A DNA stretch of 14,026 nt from Parcubacteria group bacterium (GTDB taxonomy: Bacteria; Patescibacteriota; Minisyncoccia; Phycocordibacterales; GCA-002724975), in the NCBI GenBank assembly GCA_002724975.1, contig PBQF01000062.1:1-14026 (forward strand), read 5' to 3'. Below are positions 1 through 6,940 of this stretch, one piece after another; the stretch's first letter is position 1, and the number at the start of each line of letters is the position of its first letter. The notes under the pieces are model-generated. The model searched no databases. It had not been told where the DNA came from and saw only the letters and a program-made list of their open reading frames with translations. Both the position numbers and the translations under genes were made by a program.

Positions 1-795
1 TATCTCTATCTTGAATTTTTCGGCAAAGGAAACGTTATTTTATGCAATAATGATGATGTTATAATTAATTGTGCGATTAAGCACAAATTCAAAGACCGCT
101 CAATTCTGCCAAAGGAGAAGTATAAATACCCCAATATGGAATATAATCTATTTAGTATAAAAAAAGACCAGCTTACAGATTTATTAAAAAACTCAAAAAA
201 AGATAAAATTATTACCAGCATTGCTACAGGATTGGGGCTGGGAGGCGTTTATTCAGAGGAAGTTTGCTTATCAAGCGGCATTAATAAAAATACAATACCT
301 AAAAAAATCAATGACAACGAAATAAAAAAAATAATCAACTCAATAAAAAAAATAATCAAAGAAAAAATAAAGCCTCAAATAATATATGAAAATAGAGAAG
401 CAAGGGATGCTGTTCCAGTTGATTTGGGGTTCTATAACGGCAATGAAAAAAAGAAATTTTCCAGTTATAGCGAAGCTTTAGAAGAATATTTTACTTATGA
501 ATTGAAATTATCGAAGAAAAAGGATTCCAGCCATGAAAAGAAAATTAATGAGGTTAAATGGATTATGGGAGAGCAGGAAGCTACGTTAAAAGGATTAAAA
601 GTAAAAGAAACTGAAAACAGGAAAAAAGCTGAATTAATTTATAAGAATTATCAGCTAATCAAAGAGATTTTGGATGAAATAAACAAAGCAAGCAAAAAAT
701 ACTCTTGGGAAGATATTAAAAAGAAGTTAAAGGGGCATAAGGTTGTTAAGGATGTGGATGTAAAGGATAAGCAAGTTGTTGTTGATATGGACTAG
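1..795 (+). CDS. NFACT-family protein (archaeal Rqc2/NEMF homolog), 5' end missing, lacks NFACT-R
   Basis: This is the 3' part of an NFACT gene. The frame is open from base 1, so the ATG at 136 is internal; 264 residues are visible. Rqc2/NEMF/RqcH proteins bind 60S/50S subunits carrying stalled nascent chains and act in ribosome-associated quality control. Visible residues 1-45 are the end of the NFACT-N domain (LEFFGKGNVIL, FKDR, then KYKYP). Residues 76-97 carry the helix-hairpin-helix signature TGLGLGGVYSEEVCLSSGIN. Residues 156-164 (YSEALEEYF) lead into a Lys/Glu-rich coiled coil at about 165-245. A short middle segment ending KQVVVDMD then meets the stop. Family members normally continue with a second coiled coil and the NFACT-R domain (DUF814); neither is present here. 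No frame downstream of 795 stays open, so a simple one-base frameshift does not explain the loss. The gene is convergent with a small minus-strand gene and overlaps it by 50 bases. Family assignment is firm; why the C-terminus is missing is not known. Confidence 0.9.
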   Translation, partial: YLYLEFFGKGNVILCNNDDVIINCAIKHKFKDRSILPKEKYKYPNMEYNLFSIKKDQLTDLLKNSKKDKIITSIATGLGLGGVYSEEVCLSSGINKNTIPKKINDNEIKKIINSIKKIIKEKIKPQIIYENREARDAVPVDLGFYNGNEKKKFSSYSEALEEYFTYELKLSKKKDSSHEKKINEVKWIMGEQEATLKGLKVKETENRKKAELIYKNYQLIKEILDEINKASKKYSWEDIKKKLKGHKVVKDVDVKDKQVVVDMD

Positions 796-1015
796 GTTCT
801 AATTGTCCTTGATACAACTGTTCCTTATGTTGTGCGGGTTGTTTATTATGAGAAGGTGCTTCTGATTTAAGTTTAAAAAGAATTTCAACTCTGTGTTGCA
901 AATCTATTGGAAGACCTGTTCCTTTTAATACAGTCTCTATAGATTTGTCATTTAGCCCTTCATCCTTTAATGTCTGCACAAGTTTCATGGCCAAGGGCAA
1001 TGGTTCGGATGGCAT
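746..1015 (-). CDS. Small hypothetical protein (89 aa)
   Basis: I do not recognise this protein. The first half (about residues 8-50, MKLVQTLKDEGLNDKSIETV and onward) reads like a compact helical unit with alternating hydrophobic and charged positions. The last 40 residues are rich in Gln, Pro and His and look disordered; the final 16 or so are antisense to the tail of the NFACT gene. The gene is supported by its promoter: an AAGTTTTTATAT element on the minus strand (1038-1049) ends 23 bases before the ATG, the same spacing that the 5S gene shows between its TATA element and RNA start. It would therefore be transcribed as a leaderless mRNA, divergently from the 5S rRNA. There is no Shine-Dalgarno sequence. 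A start at Met10 (base 988) is possible, but it fits the promoter less well. The odd C-terminal composition leaves some doubt that the whole frame is translated. Confidence 0.6.
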   Translation of the reverse strand: MPSEPLPLAMKLVQTLKDEGLNDKSIETVLKGTGLPIDLQHRVEILFKLKSEAPSHNKQPAQHKEQLYQGQLEPSPYQQQLAYPLHPHP

Positions 1016-1037
1016 TTATTAATTTATGATACTACTC

Positions 1038-1049
1038 ATATAAAAACTT
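1038..1049 (-). promoter_or_regulatory. TATA-box promoter of the 89-aa gene
   Basis: Read on the minus strand this is AAGTTTTTATAT, a purine-led archaeal BRE/TATA-like element. Its 3' end lies 23 bases before the ATG at 1015, so the predicted transcript starts at or next to the start codon. It lies back to back with the 5S promoter on the other strand. Confidence 0.6.
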
Positions 1050-1056
1050 TTTCCAT

Positions 1057-1069
1057 AAGCTTTTTAAAT
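1057..1069 (+). promoter_or_regulatory. TATA-box promoter of the 5S rRNA gene
   Basis: The element AAGCTTTTTAAAT ends 22 bases before the 5' strand of 5S helix I. That is the expected archaeal TATA-to-start distance (box centred about 25-27 bases upstream). It differs by one base from the elements before the genes at 1283 and 10213. Confidence 0.75.
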
Positions 1070-1090
1070 TAGTAAACATTACTTATTTTT

Positions 1091-1203
1091 GGACGGCCAT
1101 AGGGGCTTGGTTCACCCGATCCCATTCCGAACTCGGAAGTTAAGCAAGCCTCCGTTTCTAGCTGTACTGTACTTTTGTATGGGAAACTAGGAAAGCTGTC
1201 CAC
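1091..1203 (+). rRNA. rrf: 5S ribosomal RNA
   Basis: This is the 5S rRNA of the large ribosomal subunit. Terminal helix I is formed by GGACGGC (1091-1097) with GCTGTCC (1195-1201), seven pairs including one G-U. Helix II pairs GGGGCTTG with CAAGCCTC. The most conserved part of the molecule is recognisable as CCATTCCGAACTCGGAAG followed by TTAAGC. The helix IV arm is closed by GTTTC with GAAAC and flanked by CTAG on both sides. The length, about 113 nt, is slightly short for an archaeal 5S. No 16S, 23S or tRNA gene lies next to it, and it has its own promoter and T-rich terminator, so it is an unlinked single transcription unit. The exact 3' end is set from the helix and could be off by one to three bases. 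Confidence 0.96.
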
Positions 1204-1220
1204 CTTTTTGTATATTTCTT
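1204..1220 (+). terminator. T-rich terminator after 5S rRNA
   Basis: The sequence directly after helix I is TTTTTGTATATTTCTT. Oligo-T tracts without a hairpin are the usual intrinsic termination signal of archaeal RNA polymerase, and this one sits exactly at the expected 5S 3' end. Confidence 0.6.
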
Positions 1221-1246
1221 ATTTAAGTTCAATTTTTAATTAGGGG

Positions 1247-1259
1247 AAGGTTTTTAAAT
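1247..1259 (+). promoter_or_regulatory. TATA-box promoter of the UDP-sugar operon
   Basis: The element AAGGTTTTTAAAT ends 24 bases before the ATG of the UDP-glucose dehydrogenase gene. It is identical over 13 bases to the element at 10179-10191 and one base different from the 5S element, which predicts a leaderless mRNA or one with a leader of one or two bases. No Shine-Dalgarno sequence precedes the ATG. Confidence 0.7.
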
Positions 1260-1282
1260 GAATTTCTATTTTCAATAGTAAT

Positions 1283-2584
1283 ATGAAAATATCAGTAATA
1301 GGCACAGGATATGTTGGTTTAGCCACAGCAACAGTATTTGCAGAGCTTGGCAATGATGTAATAGGCGCAGATATAGATAAAGATAAAATAGATAAATTAA
1401 ACAATGGAATAATGCCAATATTTGAGCCTGGACTTCAGGAGCTGGTGGAAAGGAATGTAAAAGAGAAGAGATTGAGATTCACACACAACAATAAAGAAGT
1501 GATAGGACACGGAGATGTTATATTTATCTGTGTTGGAACTCCACCAAAAGATAACTGGGAGGTTGAGCTGAAATATGTTGAAAACGTGGCTTTAGAAATA
1601 GCACAAAACATAAGATCATATAAGGTTATTGTGCACAAAAGTACAGTTCCTGTTGAAACGGGTGATAAAGTCAAAAAGATAATTAAAGATAATATAAAAG
1701 AAAATGTTGATTTTGATGTTGTAAGCAACCCAGAATTCTTAAGGGAAGGAACCGCAATTGAAGATACCCTTGAGCCAGACAGGATTGTTATTGGTGCAGA
1801 CAGCAAAAAAGCGATAGAGATAATGAAAAAGCTCTACAGCCCCATCAAGGCCCCATTAATAATAACAGACATTAGAAGTGCAGAACTAATTAAACATGCA
1901 TCTAATGCATTTCTAGCGACGAAAATATCTTTCATTAATTCAGTTGCAAGGATATGTGAGCTTTCTGGAGCTGATGTTGAGAAAGTAGCAGATGGAGTGG
2001 GGTATGACAAAAGAATTAACAGGTATTTTCTTAATGCAGGAATAGGCTATGGAGGTTCTTGTTTTCCAAAAGACTCGCAGGCATTTGTTAAAATAGCAGA
2101 AAAATACGGCTATGATTACAAATTATTAAAAGCAACTAACGAAATAAATGAAGATCAGAAAAAACATTTTGTTGGAATGGTCAAAAAAGCATTAAACAGT
2201 CTAAATGATAAAAAAATAGGGATTCTTGGTTTATCGTTTAAGCCAAATACTGATGATATGAGGTTTGCTCCAAGTATATACATAATACAAGAGCTCCAGA
2301 AAGAAGGCGGAAAAATAAAAGCTTACGACCCAGAGGCTATGGAAAAAGCAAAAACTATATTCAGTGATGTTGAATTCGGCAAAGATCCGTATGAGATTGC
2401 TAAAGACTCTGAAGTATTACTTATATTGACAGAATGGAATGAATTTAAGGAATTGGATTTAAAGAAGATAAAATCTTTGATGAAAACTCCTTTAATTATT
2501 GATGGAAGGAATATCTACAATCCGGAAGACATTAAAAAAGAAGGATTTACCTATATAAGCGTAGGAAGAGAGCATGTGGTTTAG
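1283..2584 (+). CDS. ugd: UDP-glucose 6-dehydrogenase
   Basis: This cytosolic enzyme oxidises UDP-glucose twice with NAD+ to UDP-glucuronate. The 433-residue length is normal for the family. Residues 6-12 (IGTGYVG) form the N-terminal Rossmann dinucleotide motif, with the acidic ribose-binding residue at about D30. Residues 119-125 hold KSTVPVE and 149-156 NPEFLREG. Lys204 and Asn208 (ELIKHASNAF) and Cys260-Asp264 in YGGSCFPKD are the known catalytic set; Cys260 is the nucleophile that forms the thioester intermediate. The C-terminal UDP-binding domain begins near 312 with GILGLSFKPNTDDMR. It is the first gene of an operon; the next ATG follows the stop codon with no gap. UDP-N-acetylmannosamine dehydrogenases belong to the same superfamily, but the UDP-xylose synthase two genes downstream uses UDP-glucuronate, which favours the glucose enzyme. 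Start choice is fixed by the promoter spacing and by the Rossmann strand beginning at residue 3. Confidence 0.93.
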   Translation: MKISVIGTGYVGLATATVFAELGNDVIGADIDKDKIDKLNNGIMPIFEPGLQELVERNVKEKRLRFTHNNKEVIGHGDVIFICVGTPPKDNWEVELKYVENVALEIAQNIRSYKVIVHKSTVPVETGDKVKKIIKDNIKENVDFDVVSNPEFLREGTAIEDTLEPDRIVIGADSKKAIEIMKKLYSPIKAPLIITDIRSAELIKHASNAFLATKISFINSVARICELSGADVEKVADGVGYDKRINRYFLNAGIGYGGSCFPKDSQAFVKIAEKYGYDYKLLKATNEINEDQKKHFVGMVKKALNSLNDKKIGILGLSFKPNTDDMRFAPSIYIIQELQKEGGKIKAYDPEAMEKAKTIFSDVEFGKDPYEIAKDSEVLLILTEWNEFKELDLKKIKSLMKTPLIIDGRNIYNPEDIKKEGFTYISVGREHVV

Positions 2585-3320
2585 ATGAAATGTATTATAC
2601 TTGCGGCCGGTTACGCTACAAGACTGTATCCGTTAACAAAGAATACTCCAAAACCTTTGCTTAAAGTTGCAGGGAAAGTGATAGTGGAACATATAATAAG
2701 CAAAGTTGAAGAACTGGAGCTTGTTGATAATATCTACATTGTTACAAATGATAAATTTTCACAAGATTTTGTAGACTGGCTTAATAATTTCGATGCAAAA
2801 AAAAACAATAAAAATAGTCAATGACAGAACTAAAAATAATGATGACAGATTGGGTGCTTTGGGTGACATCAATTATACAATAAACACAAAAAATATAGAT
2901 GATGATGTAATTGTTATAGCTGGAGATAATCTTTTTGAGCTGTCATTAAAAGAATTTGTTACAATATTTGATGAGAAGAAACAAAATATGGTTGTACTCC
3001 ACGATGTTAAGAGCATGGAACTGGCAAAATACTACGGAGTTGTCCAAATTGACGAAAATAGGACTGTTGTTAACTTTGAGGAAAAACCAGTCAGTCCAAA
3101 ATCTACCCTTATATCTACTGGAATTTACTTATTCCCAAAAAAAACTTTACCATTAATCAAAAAATATATTGATCAAGGAAATAATACAGATAAAAGCGGA
3201 AGCTTCATTGAATGGCTGCATAAAAGGGCTGAGGTTTATGCTTATGTTACTGATGAAACATGGTACGACATAGGAAGCTTCAAGCAGCTGGAAGAGGCAA
3301 ATAAGAATTTCAAAGGATAA
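2585..3320 (+). pseudogene. Sugar-1-phosphate nucleotidyltransferase, interrupted by a one-base frameshift
   Basis: Two frames together spell one nucleotidyltransferase of about 244 residues. The first (2585-2824) has the nucleotide-binding N-terminus IILAAGYATRLYPLT followed by TPKPLL. The second (usable from about 2798, ending 3320) continues with DRLGALGDI, the metal-site segment VIAGDNLF, then FEEKP, STGIY and WYDIGS. The shift falls in a run of nine A at 2797-2805; with eight A the protein reads straight through as DAKKTIKIVND. Such enzymes make NDP-sugars from sugar-1-phosphate and NTP. Its position between UDP-glucose dehydrogenase and UDP-xylose synthase suggests a UTP:glucose-1-phosphate enzyme, but glucose-1-phosphate thymidylyltransferase-like activity cannot be excluded. 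The downstream half is fully preserved up to a stop codon one base before the next gene. This argues for a sequencing or assembly indel, a very recent mutation, or slippage that restores the frame, rather than old decay. Confidence 0.85.
2797..2805 (+). other. A9 homopolymer at the frameshift point
   Basis: Nine consecutive A follow GATGC. Reading the full-length enzyme needs one fewer A, or a +1 or -2 ribosomal shift. The run also contains the classical -1 heptamer A AAA AAC in the correct register, but a -1 shift here meets TAA at 2809-2811 almost at once, so -1 shifting would not give the full enzyme. Confidence 0.8.
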
Positions 3321-3321
3321 T

Positions 3322-4266
3322 ATGGAAAAAACTGTATTGATAACTGGAGGCGCAGGCTTTATTGGAAGCCATTTGTGTGATTTTCTGTTAAACAAAAATT
3401 TCAAAATCATTTGTGTAGACAATTTAATAACCGGAAATAAAAAAAATATTGAACATTTAAGCAACAATCAGAATTTTAAATTCATTAACCAGGATATAAG
3501 CAAACATATTGCAATTAATGAAAATCTTGATTATATCCTTCATCTTGCGAGCCCTGCTAGTCCTGTAGACTACCAAAAAATTCCAATACAGACATTAAAG
3601 GTAGGAAGCCTTGGCACACACAATACCCTAGGATTAGCTTTGGTAAAAAAGGCAAAATATCTTCTTGCATCTACATCCGAAGTCTATGGGGATCCTTTAG
3701 TCAACCCACAGCCAGAAACTTATTGGGGCAATGTTAATCCTATAGGGGTCCGTGGATGCTATGATGAAAGCAAAAGGTTTGCAGAAGCGCTTGTTATGGC
3801 CTATCATAGAATACATAATGTTGATATAAGAATTGCTAGAATCTTTAACACTTATGGCCCTAGAATGAGTAAAGATGACGGCCGTGTAGTACCAAATTTC
3901 ATAACTCAGGTAGTAAGCAACAAACCTCTTACAATATATGGAGATGGTAAACAAACAAGAAGCTTTTGTTATATTAACGATTTAATAGAAGGAATTTATA
4001 GGCTAATGATGTCGAATATCAATGAGCCAGTTAATCTTGGAAATCCAGAGGAACATACAATACTTGAATTTGCTGAAAAAATAAAGAAAATAACTAAAAG
4101 CAAAAGTAAAATTGTATTTAAGGATCTGCCAATAGACGACCCAAGGGTAAGATGCCCGGATATAAGCAAAGCTAAAAAAATTCTTAATTGGGAACCTAAA
4201 TTTACCCTGGGTAACGGGTTAAAAGAAACTATAGAATTCTTTAAGCAGAATCAGAATGTTTTTTAA
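3322..4266 (+). CDS. UDP-glucuronate decarboxylase (UDP-xylose synthase)
   Basis: This extended short-chain dehydrogenase converts UDP-glucuronate to UDP-xylose and CO2 through a 4-keto intermediate, recycling its bound NAD+. The 314-residue length matches soluble UXS enzymes. Residues 9-15 (GGAGFIG) bind NAD+. Residues 74-81 (HLASPASP) are a hallmark of the decarboxylase group. Residues 117-123 (STSEVYG) and Tyr147-Lys151 (CYDESK) give the catalytic Ser/Thr, Glu and YxxxK set. Residues 134-141 (YWGNVNPI) and 173-182 (RIFNTYGPRM) are also typical. The substrate-binding GDGKQTRSF lies at 207-215. The stop of the preceding gene is one base upstream, so the genes are cotranscribed. With the dehydrogenase at 1283 it completes a two-step route from UDP-glucose. 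dTDP-glucose 4,6-dehydratases are the main alternative in this superfamily, but they lack the HLASPASP and YWGNVNP segments. Confidence 0.92.
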   Translation: MEKTVLITGGAGFIGSHLCDFLLNKNFKIICVDNLITGNKKNIEHLSNNQNFKFINQDISKHIAINENLDYILHLASPASPVDYQKIPIQTLKVGSLGTHNTLGLALVKKAKYLLASTSEVYGDPLVNPQPETYWGNVNPIGVRGCYDESKRFAEALVMAYHRIHNVDIRIARIFNTYGPRMSKDDGRVVPNFITQVVSNKPLTIYGDGKQTRSFCYINDLIEGIYRLMMSNINEPVNLGNPEEHTILEFAEKIKKITKSKSKIVFKDLPIDDPRVRCPDISKAKKILNWEPKFTLGNGLKETIEFFKQNQNVF

Positions 4267-4268
4267 AT
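4259..4268 (+). promoter_or_regulatory. Possible internal TATA box before the GT4 gene
   Basis: TTTTTTAAAT overlaps the stop codon of the UDP-xylose synthase gene. With the 22-24 base spacing seen elsewhere in the window it would start RNA near 4290-4292, after the ATG at 4284 and just before the ATG at 4299. The upstream AAGG bases of the other promoters are missing, so this is weak. Confidence 0.25.
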
Positions 4269-4298
4269 TAAATAGACTTCCTGATGGCCAGAATAACC

Positions 4299-5504
4299 AT
4301 GAAACGCAATATTTTAGTCACTGCTACAACTTTCCCTAGATGGAAGAACGATTCAGAACCTCCATTTGTATTAAATCTATGCAAAGAGTTAAAAAAATCC
4401 TTCAATGTAATTGTTTTGGCTCCGCACTATAAGAAAGCAAAAAAATATGAGATAATGGGTGGAATAAAGATTTACAGATTCAGGTATTTTTTTCCTGTAG
4501 CGCTTCAAAAAGTTTGCTACGAAGGCGGTATTCTGGAAAACCTGAAAAGAAGCTTTATTGCTAGGCTCCAAATACCTTTTCTAACAATTTTTGAACTTAT
4601 TTCTGTTTTAAGGCTGCTTAAAAAAGAAGATATAGATATCATACATGCACATTGGATAATCCCGCAGGGATTTTTGGCTTATGTTGCAAATAAATTAACT
4701 AAAAAACAATATGTAGTTACAGCACACGCAGGAGATGTATTTCCTCTTAAAAATAATATTTTCAAAAAACTAGCCAAAGCAACATTAAAAAATTCTTCTT
4801 ATTGCACTGTAAATAGCAGTTATACTAAAAAAGCTGTTAATAATATAGGTAAAACCATAAGAATTGGGGTTATCCCCATGGGAGTAAATCTCAAGTACTT
4901 CAACATAAAGAACAAATCTGATTTTCTAAAAAGAAATTTCAAAGCCAAACATATTATCCTTTTTGTAGGAAGACTTGCAGAAAAAAAAGGATTAGAATAT
5001 CTAATTAAAGCCATGCCAGAGGTGATTAGAAAATTCAGAAACACAAAGCTGTTAGTGATAGGAAAAGGCCCTGCAGAGAACAAGCTTAAACAATTAACAA
5101 AAAAACTGGATCCTGACAGAAAAATAATTTTTCTTGGAAAAATGAGCAATGAGCAGCTTCCAAAATATTATGCATCTTCTGATATTTTTGTAGGTCCTTC
5201 AATAACAACCAAAAGCGGTGATACAGAAGGCCTGGGCATTGTTTTTTTGGAAGCCATATCATCCGGAATTCCAGTCATAGGAACTAATGTAGGAGGAATA
5301 CCGGACATTATTAAAAACAATAAAACAGGGCTGTTAGTAGAGCAGAAAAACCCAAAAGAGTTGAGCAAAGCAATAATAAAGATGATTTCAGACAACAAAT
5401 TAAGAAAAAAACTACAATATAACGCCTACCAACACATAAAAGAACTTTATAACTGGAAAAACATCGGAAAAAGATTCACAAAAGTTTTTAAGTCTATAGC
5501 TTAA
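4299..5504 (+). CDS. GT4-family glycosyltransferase (GT-B fold)
   Basis: This is a retaining glycosyltransferase that moves a sugar from a nucleotide donor to a glycan or lipid-linked acceptor on the cytoplasmic side of the membrane. Residues below are counted from the upstream ATG at 4284. The N-terminal acceptor domain has TTFPRW at 15-20 and HAHW at 121-124. The donor domain starts at about 225 with FVGRLAEKKG, then VIGKGP at 258-263. The EX7E catalytic pair is E315 and E323 in EGLGIVFLEA, followed by GGIPDII. I chose Met6 (4299, MKRNILVTATTFP) because family members usually begin right at this first strand; 4284 is the alternative and adds five residues. Donor and linkage cannot be read from sequence, though the UDP-xylose genes directly upstream make UDP-xylose or UDP-glucuronate reasonable candidates. 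The stop codon shares the palindrome TTAA with the stop of the convergent radical SAM gene. Confidence 0.88.
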   Translation: MKRNILVTATTFPRWKNDSEPPFVLNLCKELKKSFNVIVLAPHYKKAKKYEIMGGIKIYRFRYFFPVALQKVCYEGGILENLKRSFIARLQIPFLTIFELISVLRLLKKEDIDIIHAHWIIPQGFLAYVANKLTKKQYVVTAHAGDVFPLKNNIFKKLAKATLKNSSYCTVNSSYTKKAVNNIGKTIRIGVIPMGVNLKYFNIKNKSDFLKRNFKAKHIILFVGRLAEKKGLEYLIKAMPEVIRKFRNTKLLVIGKGPAENKLKQLTKKLDPDRKIIFLGKMSNEQLPKYYASSDIFVGPSITTKSGDTEGLGIVFLEAISSGIPVIGTNVGGIPDIIKNNKTGLLVEQKNPKELSKAIIKMISDNKLRKKLQYNAYQHIKELYNWKNIGKRFTKVFKSIA

Positions 5505-6907
5505 GCCTGCTTTATTCTAAGCCTTTTCAAAAGAATCCAAAACTTTGTTGCAATACCCATTCCATATTTCCTGACAAAATGGTTTTTCCACATCTTAAGC
5601 CCAACCCCTCCAATAAATTTTCCAAAATGCCTTCTTAGGAATAGTTGCATTATCTTTTCTTGGCCTTGCCTGTAAGCTTTGACCCTCTCCTCTTTCGAGA
5701 ATTCATCAGTTTCAAAGACAGGCTCTTCCCCCCAATAATCAAAATTGTTTAGGTAAATCTCATATGGGTAAAGAAATCTTCCATTTTGCTTTATCCATTC
5801 GTACATCTCAGTTCCAGGGTAAGGTATAAGATTATAGAATCTCAATTGTTGGACATTAAGTTCATCCGCACACTTCAAATCTTCCTGAAACATTTCATAT
5901 GTCTGTCCAGGACCTCCGATGATGAAATTTACCTGAGTCTCAATTCCAAGATCTTTAGTGATTTTGACAGCATCTTTTAGAGTCCGAAGCTTTAGATCTT
6001 TCTTAAAATTTTCAAGTATCTGCTCATTAGAGCTTTCCAGGCCATAAGCAATCCATATAGTTCCAGCTTTTTTCAGCTTTTTCAGCAAATGTTCATTGAC
6101 CCTGTCTGCCCTCAATCCATTACCAAAAATAATCTTCAGTTTCATTCCTTTCTCTATAATTCTATCACATACTTGCTCAGCCCTGGGAATATTGAATGAG
6201 AAATTATCATCGCTGAACTCAAAAGTGTCATAGCCCTTATTATACCAATACTCAATCTCCTTTACAACATTTTCAGGGCTCCTGCATCTAAATGGATGTC
6301 CCATTACCAACTGGATTGAGCAAAAAGTGCATCTGTTTGGGCAGCCCCTTGAAGATACCAAAGGAATCCTTTTTTCAAGCGCCTTATTTAACTCAAAGAT
6401 ATCGTATTTGGGGAAAGGCATGCTGTCCAGATCCTGAACTAATTTGTGAGGAGGATTCATAACTATTTCATTATTTTCATCTTTGTATATCAGACCATTC
6501 ACAGATTTAGGATATTTTCCGTTAGCAATATCAACAAAAGTTTGCTCTCCTTCACCATAAACGACATAATCCACTTTAGTGTCATCAAGTATCTTTGAAT
6601 GCACTGTTGATGCATAAGAGCCTCCTATTGCAATAGGTATGTTTGGAAATTTCTCTTTTATCCTGTCAATTATGTCATAAGCCATCTTATAGCCTATGCT
6701 GGCTGTTGTAATGCCTATAAGGCCTGGATTAAAATCTCTTATTTTTTGGAAGAGATTTTCATTATCAGAATAGAGCCTCATATCCACTAAATCAACTTTA
6801 TGACCCTCTCTCTCAAGAAAAGCAGCCAAATAAGCAATTCCAGCATGGGGAATAGTAGCAACAATGAACCTTCCAATGTTTGGCGGAATAACTAACAATA
6901 CTTTCAT
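5501..6907 (-). CDS. B12-binding-domain radical SAM protein
   Basis: The 468-residue protein has an N-terminal cobalamin-binding-like Rossmann domain (about 1-135: LLVIPPN, GIAYLAAFLE, IGITTAS, VVYGEGEQTF) and a radical SAM domain from about 180. The cluster-binding motif CPNRCTFC gives Cys189, Cys193 and Cys196, which would hold a [4Fe-4S] cluster that cleaves S-adenosylmethionine. Later segments FSDDNF, GNGLRAD, YGLESSNE and FIIGGPGQT are the usual SAM-barrel strands. The cobalamin His motif DxHxxG is not visible, so B12 may bind base-off without a lower ligand, or not at all. The C-terminus (about 400-468) is basic and aromatic and could lie against the membrane. The substrate is unknown; relatives methylate or rearrange lipids, cofactors and sugars. 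It has its own promoter and is convergent with the GT4 gene, with a four-base overlap. Its place inside a glycan island suggests, but does not prove, a glycan or lipid-carrier substrate. Confidence 0.87.
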   Translation of the reverse strand: MKVLLVIPPNIGRFIVATIPHAGIAYLAAFLEREGHKVDLVDMRLYSDNENLFQKIRDFNPGLIGITTASIGYKMAYDIIDRIKEKFPNIPIAIGGSYASTVHSKILDDTKVDYVVYGEGEQTFVDIANGKYPKSVNGLIYKDENNEIVMNPPHKLVQDLDSMPFPKYDIFELNKALEKRIPLVSSRGCPNRCTFCSIQLVMGHPFRCRSPENVVKEIEYWYNKGYDTFEFSDDNFSFNIPRAEQVCDRIIEKGMKLKIIFGNGLRADRVNEHLLKKLKKAGTIWIAYGLESSNEQILENFKKDLKLRTLKDAVKITKDLGIETQVNFIIGGPGQTYEMFQEDLKCADELNVQQLRFYNLIPYPGTEMYEWIKQNGRFLYPYEIYLNNFDYWGEEPVFETDEFSKEERVKAYRQGQEKIMQLFLRRHFGKFIGGVGLKMWKNHFVRKYGMGIATKFWILLKRLRIKQA

Positions 6908-6940
6908 TTACTCACGTTATTTAAATAATTACCCTCTAGA

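Noticed and set aside
1435..1806. Open frame of 123 codons on the minus strand inside the UDP-glucose dehydrogenase gene
   Set aside because: It is antisense to conserved enzyme motifs, and its protein is a low-complexity Ser/Thr/Leu sequence with no promoter; it is a shadow of the real gene.
2800..2806. Classical -1 slippery heptamer A AAA AAC as a programmed frameshift site
   Set aside because: A -1 shift reads CAA then TAA at 2809-2811, so it cannot produce the full-length enzyme; I see no downstream pseudoknot either.
2956..3156. Open frame of 66 codons within the nucleotidyltransferase region
   Set aside because: The overlapping frame carries the conserved FEEKP and STGIY motifs; this one has no recognisable features.
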